Part shown: piece after piece, positions 8,106-13,653 of the stretch
Position numbering within the stretch: the stretch's first letter is position 1
Layout: the number at the start of each line of letters is the position of its first letter
Source: a virus
Virus record (IMG/VR): IMGVR_UViG_3300042542_000694
Span: 1-34,861 of that record
DNA: 34,861 nt
Reading direction: 5' to 3' (one strand)
Position numbers and translations under genes: made by a program
The notes under the pieces: generated by a model
Databases searched by the model: none
Seen by the model: only the letters and a program-made list of their open reading frames with translations
What the model was told of the DNA's origin: nothing

Positions 8106-8363
8106 TCAACACTTCCATCGTTTAAGAGCTGCTTTAGCGCGTTCGCCATCTTTGGCGTTGGCCGCTACTGCGCCCATTCTTGCACAAAATGAATCCTTGC
8201 GCCCCTGATCTGCCTTAGTCTTGGGGTTAGGCGCTGGCGCCTTCAAGTTAGAACCCGTTGCGGCATTGTACTTAGCGCGGCCCTTCTCGGTCAAGCCAGC
8301 ACCTTTGCTGACCGGCAACTTCTCACCGCGACCAACGCTTAGAGACACACTCTTTTTAGCCAT
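8106..8363 (-). CDS. DUF6321-like basic protein (85 aa)
   Basis: 85 residues from the ATG at 8363, which overlaps the terL stop (TAATG). The frame continues 5 codons upstream, but coupling favours this start. Motifs in order: GRGEKLPVSKGAGLTEKGRA, KYNAATGSNLKAPAP, RKDSFCARMGAV and the terminal ALKRWKC. These are the conserved blocks of the family I recall as DUF6321, found in phages and cyanophage-like viruses with no assigned function. It has Cys residues in FCARM and at the C-terminus and is highly basic. It could bind DNA or the packaging machinery (inference). Confidence 0.82.
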   Translation of the reverse strand: MAKKSVSLSVGRGEKLPVSKGAGLTEKGRAKYNAATGSNLKAPAPNPKTKADQGRKDSFCARMGAVAANAKDGERAKAALKRWKC

Positions 8364-9889
8364 TACGATCCCATCCAAGAAGTTGCAACCACGCCTCTGC
8401 CATTGTACGTGCGGCGCTGCGTGGGTTCACGCGCCTCACGGTGGGCTACTGGGAAGGCAAAAGTGACGCAAATTGCGTCAGCCGCGTCAGGCGAGGCCAA
8501 TCCGCGTGCCTTCATGTCCTTTTTCGACTCCAAAAAGATAGTTCCCTTGGAGTCGGGCTTCATCATAGGCGAAATTAGATCAGTTTTGAGGAATCTGTCA
8601 AGCGGGATTGAAGCAGTTTTTAGCCAATCCTTCATTTTGCCCCACATTTCGGCCCTTTTGTTGCCATACATGACCGGATTTGATGATTTATTGCCAAAGT
8701 TGACACCTTTAATTTTGTAGCGCTGCTCTTTCAAACGGTCAACAATACCAGCCCCCAAGCCGCCTTCGTCGATCACGACCAATGCTGGCTTGTATTCCTC
8801 AATCGCCTCGATCACATGACCAACGACAGTCATGGTGTCGTCGCCTCTGTGGCGCTGAATTGCGATAATGTCGCGCCCTTGACGCACGGCGATGACTGTT
8901 GCATCCGCGCCAAAGCGGGCGGGGTCTACGCCAATCACAATCGGGGCACTGGCGTCCTGATATTTGGGCCGCTTCATCGCCTCGTCCACCAGACTGGCCG
9001 ATATGAACTGATCGTCGCCCTCAGACGGGAACTGACCGTACACCTCGACGTGCGCTTGTGATGAGTCAGCGCCATATTCGTCGATGATCTGCTGATAGAC
9101 CTGCTTGTCCGTCCCTTCGACTGTTCTGGCGTCAACTACTTTTGTAGTCCAGAACTCGCGCTTGCTGTTAAACGCCTCGTAGAAATACCCAGTGTTGCGC
9201 CGTGGGTTAGAGAACGCCATCCAAAAGCGGTTAGGCGTGTTCTCTGTAAAGAAACCAGACGTCACCGCCCAGATGCTGTCATCAATACCAGACGCCTCGT
9301 CGAACACCACCAGCACACCGTCGAAGTTGTGGACACCCGCGTAAGCGTCGGGATTCTCCGCTGACCACAGCCGTCCCTCCACACCCCAGTAGCGTGTGCC
9401 TTTCTTAAGATCACGCTCGACCAGTTCGGTGAGCCACTTAGCTGGCATCAGTCGGGTTGCCGACACTTCAAACCAATGGCTGTTAAGCGCCATCGCCAGC
9501 CACTTGGTAATCTCGGCCCATGTGACTGACCTCAGCTGAGACTCACTGTTGGCCGAGATGATGGTCGTCGAGCCGATGCGCGTTGAGAGCATCCAGATCG
9601 TGATCCATGACACTAACGCCGACTTACCAATACCCCGTCCGCTACTTACCGCATGGCGTAGGGTGTTGAAGTCTAGCTGGCCTTTGTTCTGCGTGATGTG
9701 GTCAGCAATATGCGTCAGCACCTCGCGCTGCCATTTGCGTGGGCCTTTGAAATGCTCCAGTGGTGTGCCAGGCTGACCCCAAGGAAACGCGAACATTACA
9801 AACGCCAAGGGGTTGTCCTTGATCGCTGGCGCCCACAATCTGGCCATCAACTCTTGTTCGTCTTCAGCGCTGTATATGGTCGATTGCAT
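8363..9889 (-). CDS. terL: Terminase large subunit
   Basis: 508 residues; packaging ATPase plus nuclease. ATPase: Walker A SSGRGIGKS at residues 82-90 and Walker B VLVVFDEA at 192-199 (D197, E198), followed by a MAFSNPRR coupling segment. Nuclease (RNase H fold): IVIGVDPARFGADATVIAV with D322, VVIDEGGLGAG with D374, and SPDAADA with D468/D471. It cuts concatemeric DNA and drives it through the portal. Start ATG 9889 lies inside the terS frame (26-nt overlap), and the gene is followed by three tiny basic genes and the portal. Confidence 0.96.
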   Translation of the reverse strand: MQSTIYSAEDEQELMARLWAPAIKDNPLAFVMFAFPWGQPGTPLEHFKGPRKWQREVLTHIADHITQNKGQLDFNTLRHAVSSGRGIGKSALVSWITIWMLSTRIGSTTIISANSESQLRSVTWAEITKWLAMALNSHWFEVSATRLMPAKWLTELVERDLKKGTRYWGVEGRLWSAENPDAYAGVHNFDGVLVVFDEASGIDDSIWAVTSGFFTENTPNRFWMAFSNPRRNTGYFYEAFNSKREFWTTKVVDARTVEGTDKQVYQQIIDEYGADSSQAHVEVYGQFPSEGDDQFISASLVDEAMKRPKYQDASAPIVIGVDPARFGADATVIAVRQGRDIIAIQRHRGDDTMTVVGHVIEAIEEYKPALVVIDEGGLGAGIVDRLKEQRYKIKGVNFGNKSSNPVMYGNKRAEMWGKMKDWLKTASIPLDRFLKTDLISPMMKPDSKGTIFLESKKDMKARGLASPDAADAICVTFAFPVAHREAREPTQRRTYNGRGVVATSWMGS

Positions 9890-10304
9890 GTTGTACCGAT
9901 GGTTCGATTATCTGGGCATCTTCGACTGTCAGCGCTCGCTTGGTTGCCTCAGCCAACGCGCCAGTGATTGATATGCGCTGATCCACTTCGACAGATATGG
10001 CCTGCTTGGCCACCCAGCCGTGTTGATGTTTGAGGATTTCTAACGCTGCCTTAGCGTCGCCGTTGAGCGCGGCTTGGTGCATGACTTTGGACAGTTCGAT
10101 CTCTCCGTCAGCCTTGCCCTTTTGCGCGGCGAGTTCCACCACGGGGTCAAGTTGCGTGAGTTGTCTGTATTCAATAGGCAGCATGCCCGCTGCTAAGGCT
10201 AAGGCATCTCCCTTGAGGCCCAGCTTGGCCGCGTCATATACCGCCTTCAAGCGCGATTCTGTCGCTTCGACCTTGCGCGGTGTAAATGGAATCGAATGGA
10301 ACAT
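9864..10304 (-). CDS. terS: Terminase small subunit
   Basis: 146 residues, ATG 10304 with GGAGA 5 nt upstream. Residues about 10-60 (ESRLKAVYDAAKLGLKGDALALAAG...EYRQL) look like a helix-turn-helix DNA-binding part. The following LAAQKGKADGEIELSKVMH and ALNGDAKAALEILKHQHGW segments are typical of small terminase oligomerisation helices. It recognises the packaging site and activates the large subunit, whose start lies within its 3' end. It is the first gene of the leftward late operon, next to a long non-coding control region. Confidence 0.9.
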   Translation of the reverse strand: MFHSIPFTPRKVEATESRLKAVYDAAKLGLKGDALALAAGMLPIEYRQLTQLDPVVELAAQKGKADGEIELSKVMHQAALNGDAKAALEILKHQHGWVAKQAISVEVDQRISITGALAEATKRALTVEDAQIIEPSVQHAIDHIQR

Positions 10305-10461
10305 GTGTTCTCCATGCTTTTTGCACGTGGTGCGAGTTTACAACAAAAAATAAAAAATTGTTCGTGAACGCTACGTTTTTGCTGGCCCTTTGCGCTCGGC
10401 CCTACCCCCTCCCCCTTGGCCGCATGCAACATACTATTAGGGTTTACCCTGTGTGTCACGT

Positions 10462-10477
10462 GGTCATTGTGGGCACG
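10462..10477 (+). repeat. Direct repeat, GGTCATTGTGGGCACG, copy 1
   Basis: The first of three related copies in the control region. The others are GTCATTGTGGG at 10529-10539 and GGTCATTGAGGCACG at 10801-10815. They have the same orientation and irregular spacing. Confidence 0.6.
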
Positions 10478-10523
10478 CTGTTGCCGTCGCATTGTGTCGC
10501 ACGGTTTGCATGGCCGCATGGTT

Positions 10524-10572
10524 TGTGAGTCATTGTGGGTCATTCCCTTTTCATGACTCACGTTGACCCACA
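10524..10572. repeat. Inverted/direct repeat cluster TGTGAGTCAT / ATGACTCAC
   Basis: TGTGAGTCAT at 10524-10533 is the inverse of ATGACTCAC at 10553-10561. The following ACTCACGTTGACCCACA (10556-10572) recurs as ACTCACATTGACACACA at 10746-10762, 15 of 17 bases identical. ATGACTCACA also recurs at 10652-10661. This may be an iteron-like protein-binding array. Confidence 0.6.
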
Positions 10573-10643
10573 GTCATGACACGCGGAAAAGGCGCGAACT
10601 TTGTGCGCGCGGTTTGTTGTCAGTTTGGTGTCAGTTTGTGGGT

Positions 10644-10664
10644 GGTTGTGCATGACTCACAACC
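10644..10664. repeat. Perfect inverted repeat GGTTGTG-N7-CACAACC
   Basis: Seven-base arms with a 7-nt spacer that itself contains part of a dispersed ATGACTCAC copy. There is no following T-run, so a protein-binding site is more likely than a terminator. Confidence 0.55.
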
Positions 10665-10870
10665 GGTCGCGCTGACTCGAGGCGCGGTAATTCTTACGTT
10701 ACTTAACATAACATAGACATATTTTCATAGATGATCTTTTTAATAACTCACATTGACACACAACAGGCAAAAAACTATATGCCACAAGGCTTTGAGCGTA
10801 GGTCATTGAGGCACGTTTGCGCTACGCACAACTAACGCGCAACCGTACACCAAAATAAGTTAAAACAAAC

Positions 10871-10898
10871 TTGTGTTTTTACCAAAACCTGTTATAAT
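10871..10898 (+). promoter_or_regulatory. Early promoter P1 (sigma70-type)
   Basis: TTGTGT (10871-10876), a 16-nt spacer and a perfect TATAAT (10893-10898), within A+T-rich DNA. The leader is short, and an AAAAGGAG ribosome site (ending near 10923) precedes the ATG at 10932. It is the expected host-polymerase promoter for the rightward early genes. Confidence 0.8.
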
Positions 10899-10931
10899 CA
10901 AATTCCCATTAAGCCAAAAGGAGTTTTTATC

Positions 10932-11228
10932 ATGGCCTCAAAAACCACAATTTTAGAAAATACCCGCGTCGAATACTTCGCGCAACTTCACCGCGTGGTG
11001 CGCGCGCCCGCTTTAAAGCCATACATAACCAAAACGCAGGGCGATGCGATCGCGCACGCCATTGACGAACGCGCTGCTTTTCCCCTGGTTATTTCCTTAG
11101 ATCAGCGAACGCCTAAAGGCACTGTTTATATATACGCCAACGATGCGATCTTGTGCACGATCGACCAACGCGGTGCTTTTAGTTGGCCTTCGCTTGCTGA
11201 TAAAAACCGCGTAAGGGAAAGCACCTAG
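10932..11228 (+). CDS. First early protein, unknown function (98 aa)
   Basis: 98 residues, the first gene behind promoter P1, with a strong AAAAGGAG site. It is basic and soluble; segments include VEYFAQLHRVVRAPALKP, YITKTQGDAIAHAIDERAAF and GTVYIYANDAILCTIDQRG. I recognise no family. It has no membrane segment and no cysteine motif. It has its own promoter and is separated from the rest of the cluster by a second, palindrome-bearing promoter, so it may be expressed first or separately. A host-takeover or regulatory role is plausible from position only. Confidence 0.78.
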   Translation: MASKTTILENTRVEYFAQLHRVVRAPALKPYITKTQGDAIAHAIDERAAFPLVISLDQRTPKGTVYIYANDAILCTIDQRGAFSWPSLADKNRVREST

Positions 11229-11239
11229 TAAAAAAATGC

Positions 11240-11267
11240 TTGACAGTGTAAAAGAATCTTTTACAAT
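11240..11267 (+). promoter_or_regulatory. Early promoter P2 with embedded perfect palindrome
   Basis: Consensus TTGACA (11240-11245), 16-nt spacer, TACAAT (11262-11267). The spacer contains GTAAAAG-AAT-CTTTTAC (11248-11264), a perfect 7+3+7 palindrome reaching into the -10 box. This geometry is typical of an operator where a bound protein blocks polymerase. It drives the ten-gene cluster from 11296. Confidence 0.82.
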
Positions 11268-11295
11268 AGATACACCAACAACGAAAGGGCAACCA

Positions 11296-11391
11296 ATGAA
11301 ACACACGCTTTATGACATCGCCGCCGCCGTAGTTATCGGCTTACTTTTAACCGTAGGCGCATTGGCCTACTTTGACATTCTTTGGAGCTAA
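11296..11391 (+). CDS. 31-aa single-pass membrane peptide
   Basis: 31 residues: MKHTLYDIAAAVVIGLLLTV followed by GALAYFDILWS and TAA. Residues about 7-26 form one hydrophobic transmembrane segment, with a short positively charged N-terminus, so N-in/C-out is likely. An AAAGGG site lies about 8 nt upstream, and the stop is 3 nt before the next ATG. As the first gene after P2 it will be strongly expressed. Small membrane peptides in early phage operons can affect superinfection or host membrane enzymes; no specific role can be assigned. Confidence 0.7.
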   Translation: MKHTLYDIAAAVVIGLLLTVGALAYFDILWS

Positions 11392-11394
11392 ACC

Positions 11395-11727
11395 ATGACC
11401 GATCTTTTTCAAACTTTCCAAGGCGCGGATATTGACCGCCTTGTGTTATGTATTCAAGCCGCCCGTGCTGCCGGTTTGAGTATTGATAAATACACCTCCG
11501 CCGGTGTAAATGACAATTCCGGCAATGTTTGGCTCGCGTCCGAGGATTGGACGGGCTGCGTCTATTGCTCAATCGGGTTTGACGTTGCATGGTGCTATAC
11601 GTGCATGAATTGTGGTGAGGAATACGATTTTGGAAGCTACGCGGCAATGATTGAATTTGAGACGGCTCAATATGAAAAACACGGCAGCGAGTGCGACGCA
11701 TGCACCACAGAGACGGAGGCAGCATGA
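11395..11727 (+). CDS. Cys-rich early protein, probable zinc-binding (110 aa)
   Basis: 110 residues. Cysteines occur as C55-x2-C58, C67-x2-C70-x2-C73 and C100-x2-C103, a layout suited to binding one or two zinc ions. The N-terminal half (residues 1-50) is helical then polar (DKYTSAGVNDNSGNVWLAS). I know of no named family with this exact arrangement. Its stop overlaps the next start (ATGA). It could be a small nucleic-acid or host-protein binder. Confidence 0.8.
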   Translation: MTDLFQTFQGADIDRLVLCIQAARAAGLSIDKYTSAGVNDNSGNVWLASEDWTGCVYCSIGFDVAWCYTCMNCGEEYDFGSYAAMIEFETAQYEKHGSECDACTTETEAA

Positions 11728-11900
11728 AAACTTATCAAGTTGAAATTAGATATATTGCCTTTGCAAATTACACCATTGAGGCCAAAAACGAAGCAGACGC
11801 GGAAGCCCAAGCATGGGCGGAGGTCAATGCAGACCCTGAGCATGCGTCTAGTTACGGTGAATGGGAATTAATGAGCATTGAAAAAGAGGTGACGGCATGA
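11724..11900 (+). CDS. Small early protein (58 aa), MKTYQVEIRYIA type
   Basis: 58 residues from the ATG at 11724, coupled to the previous stop by ATGA; an upstream in-frame ATG at 11691 is inside the previous gene and less likely. It reads MKTYQVEIRYIAFANYTIEA then KNEADAEAQAWAEVNADPEH. The strand-strand-helix pattern with alternating 'V/I-A-NEADAEAQAW' is common to small phage proteins of unknown function. It is acidic and has no cysteine. Confidence 0.78.
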   Translation: MKTYQVEIRYIAFANYTIEAKNEADAEAQAWAEVNADPEHASSYGEWELMSIEKEVTA

Positions 11901-12079
11901 AAGACCCTTGGCACGATAAATATTTTGGCAAGAGTGCCCCTGAGTTCTATTACGAACCCAAAACAGACGCCCAGCGCGCCGCCTACGTTAAAAAATGGGA
12001 GAACTACACGCCCAAAACCGGCGACGAATGGTGCTTAAAACAAAACTACGAACTTTGGAAAAGGAAGCAAACAAAATGA
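11897..12079 (+). CDS. Small early protein (60 aa), unknown
   Basis: 60 residues, ATGA overlap on both sides. It begins MKDPWHDKYFGKSAPEFYYE and is rich in Lys, Trp and Tyr (KKWENYTPKTGDEWCLKQNY). It has no recognised domain. The perfect coupling and lack of alternative coding support it as real. Confidence 0.72.
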   Translation: MKDPWHDKYFGKSAPEFYYEPKTDAQRAAYVKKWENYTPKTGDEWCLKQNYELWKRKQTK

Positions 12080-12282
12080 CCTACGAAGTACAAACCCTCT
12101 GTTATCCCGATATATGGGAGAACACATGGTCAAACTCATTGGGCGACACGCCCGTACAGTTTGACACCTACGAAGCCGCAGCCGAAGAATTAGCGGAGTA
12201 TTTGCGCGAGTTAGCCTACGCCGTCAAACAAGGCTTTGCAACCGATTTTGACAATTCAGCTTATAGGATTAAAAAAGTATGA
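12076..12282 (+). CDS. Small acidic early protein (68 aa)
   Basis: 68 residues from the ATG at 12076 (ATGA overlap); an earlier in-frame ATG at 11995 lies inside the previous gene. It contains MTYEVQTLCYPDIWENTWSN, then QFDTYEAAAEELAEYLRELA, a clear acidic amphipathic helix. Such small acidic proteins in early phage operons sometimes mimic DNA or bind host enzymes, but nothing here proves it. Confidence 0.74.
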   Translation: MTYEVQTLCYPDIWENTWSNSLGDTPVQFDTYEAAAEELAEYLRELAYAVKQGFATDFDNSAYRIKKV

Positions 12283-12494
12283 CTCATTATGACCGTACAA
12301 AAATAACCTTTCACCGTGGCAATGCTTTTACACCTGAGGGCATCGACGCGGAACCTTTCGCCACTTTTACGATTGACGATCTAGTCAACCACGAATTGAT
12401 TGAGGCTATTTGCGCCCTAGTTCGCGCCCACGTCAACGACGCGCACAAAGATTTTTGCAACATCAAACTATCAACCGAAGATTGGGACTCATAA
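12279..12494 (+). CDS. Small early protein (71 aa), unknown
   Basis: 71 residues, starting in ATGA with the previous gene. Segments: MTHYDRTKITFHRGNAFTPE, FATFTIDDLVNHELIEAICA and DFCNIKLSTEDWDS. It looks soluble and mixed alpha/beta. I recognise no family. It is followed 1 nt later by the next gene. Confidence 0.72.
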   Translation: MTHYDRTKITFHRGNAFTPEGIDAEPFATFTIDDLVNHELIEAICALVRAHVNDAHKDFCNIKLSTEDWDS

Positions 12495-12495
12495 A

Positions 12496-12906
12496 ATGAT
12501 TACTTTTGAACACCACGGCATAACCGTAAAATGCAAGCCTGAGCGCGCCATTGAATACCGGCGTTTGATGGACAAGCCGCCAAAGGCCAAAGCCGTTAGC
12601 GAAAAGCGCGACTATCCAAAGTGGAATCCTACAATGACCACGGGCGACTATTTGCGCGCCTATATCCGCTTGAATGACCGCCGCCGGATGATTGAGTGCT
12701 CTCACGCATGCGCCAACTATGACCAAACGCCCGCCATGTATGACGGCAGCTTGCCGGAAGTGTTAGAGGAATTAGACCCCGACTGGGTGCCCACGGCTAA
12801 GGCGCGCAAGATCACGCCCAAACAAGCCATTGTGCAAGCCTTGGACGCCCTCAAGCTGGGCGACATCGACACGGCTCAATGTATCTTGACGGAGGCGCTC
12901 AAATGA
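12496..12906 (+). CDS. Early protein of unknown function (136 aa)
   Basis: 136 residues. The N-terminus (MITFEHHGITVKCKPERAIE) looks like a short beta unit, the middle has YPKWNPTMTTGDYLRAYIRL, and the C-terminal 35 residues (KITPKQAIVQALDALKLGDI then AQCILTEALK) form a helix pair like one repeat of a helical scaffold. There are no catalytic signatures. The stop overlaps the next ATG. Confidence 0.75.
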   Translation: MITFEHHGITVKCKPERAIEYRRLMDKPPKAKAVSEKRDYPKWNPTMTTGDYLRAYIRLNDRRRMIECSHACANYDQTPAMYDGSLPEVLEELDPDWVPTAKARKITPKQAIVQALDALKLGDIDTAQCILTEALK

Positions 12907-13364
12907 TTAGAGACATGTTAACACTAGCGCTTCAAGAGTTGGAATTAGAGGAGGCGCAAACCCACTACCCTTCGCAGGCGCTTATTAACGGCATCGCTGC
13001 CCTTAAAGCCGCATTAGAAGAATCGTCAGTATTAGACCCCGCGCAAATAATTTTGGCGGAACGTGAGGCCATTTACGACATTGTGATGGCCGCGCCCTTT
13101 AATGAAAATGTGGACACCGAGCCAAACTATGAAGAATTGCTGTTTGCTATGAAAGCGATGGCTTTTTCAATCACTGCGGCAATTCGCAAAAGGGGTGTTT
13201 TAGAGTACCCAACTTACACGCCAGGCGTGGGGTGGCGATACGTTTCGCCACCGAAACGCACTTGGGTAGGGTTGACGGCAGACGAATACGCGGAATTAGC
13301 CGAAGAATATGGGCCGTTTCCAATCAATCAAATTGAAGCCAAACTCAAGGAGAAAAACACATGA
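12903..13364 (+). CDS. Early protein (153 aa) with C-terminal WVGLT motif
   Basis: 153 residues from the ATG at 12903 (ATGA overlap); an upstream in-frame ATG at 12879 is inside the previous gene. The N-terminal 45 residues form a helical domain (MIRDMLTLALQELELEEAQT). Residues 117-152 contain PKRTWVGLTADEYAELAEEY and end IEAKLKEKN. A short 'W-V-x-L-T-D/E' block of this kind occurs in many small phage proteins and is repeated in this window at 22014-22238. The function is unknown. Confidence 0.78.
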   Translation: MIRDMLTLALQELELEEAQTHYPSQALINGIAALKAALEESSVLDPAQIILAEREAIYDIVMAAPFNENVDTEPNYEELLFAMKAMAFSITAAIRKRGVLEYPTYTPGVGWRYVSPPKRTWVGLTADEYAELAEEYGPFPINQIEAKLKEKNT

Positions 13365-13552
13365 ACCAAACCATAGCCGAGGCGTTGGCACCTTTTCGCC
13401 CGCTGACATATACAGAACATTATTACATCGACCTTGGGTATAGATACGAACTAGGCAAGGCCAATCAGCACGAATACAAGGTGGCCATGGCCGAAGGGCC
13501 GGAGGCGCGTCGATTGCTTAACCGTGGCGCGATGGAGGCAATGACTAGATGA
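13361..13552 (+). CDS. Small early protein (63 aa)
   Basis: 63 residues, ATGA-coupled to the previous gene. Sequence blocks: MNQTIAEALAPFRPLTYTEH, YYIDLGYRYELGKANQHEYK, AMAEGPEARRLLNRG. It looks helical and polar and has no recognised domain. Confidence 0.7.
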   Translation: MNQTIAEALAPFRPLTYTEHYYIDLGYRYELGKANQHEYKVAMAEGPEARRLLNRGAMEAMTR

Positions 13553-13608
13553 TCTTACTCATTGCCGCTATACTGGCGGCGCTACTGTCAATTCTCCTTG
13601 ATCTGTAG
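13549..13608 (+). CDS. Possible 19-aa hydrophobic peptide
   Basis: ATG 13549 overlaps the previous stop (TGA 13550-13552). It encodes MILLIAAILAALLSILLDL, then TAG at 13606. It is one hydrophobic helix and nothing else. Coupling and position right before the terminator are suggestive, but so short a frame may be chance. Confidence 0.4.
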   Translation: MILLIAAILAALLSILLDL

Positions 13609-13625
13609 CAGTTGCCACACCTCAC

Positions 13626-13653
13626 AGGCCCCTTCACAGGGGCCTTTTTTTTT
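13626..13653 (+). terminator. Rho-independent terminator of early operon
   Basis: AGGCCCC (13626-13632), loop TTCACA, GGGGCCT (13639-13645), then an unbroken T-run to 13653. The seven-base G/C-rich stem and T-run face rightward. It ends the early transcript just before the convergent primase gene; the leftward strand lacks a U-tail. Confidence 0.95.

Larger units (their letters stand above)
10305..10931. other. Long non-coding control region between late and early operons
   Basis: About 630 nt without a convincing gene, by far the largest gap in the window. It separates the leftward terminase operon from the rightward early operon. It holds a pyrimidine tract (10400-10415), two tandem GTCAGTTTG copies (10619, 10630), an inverted repeat GGTTGTG-N7-CACAACC (10644-10664), dispersed related repeats, and a promoter at 10871-10898. 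The half near 10690-10930 is markedly A+T-rich. A leftward open frame at 10247-10561 has no recognisable protein character. The region could serve as replication origin, late-promoter zone and early-promoter zone; none of these is proven. Confidence 0.7.

Noticed and set aside
10333-10367. Imperfect GTTTACAACAA / TTGTTCGTGAAC inverted repeat as late-promoter operator
   Set aside because: Mismatched arms and no convincing -35/-10 pair around it, so not listed as a feature.
10247-10561. Leftward open frame of 104 codons across the control region
   Set aside because: Overlaps terS in another frame, has a low-complexity His/Arg-rich sequence and covers repeats; no protein-like character.
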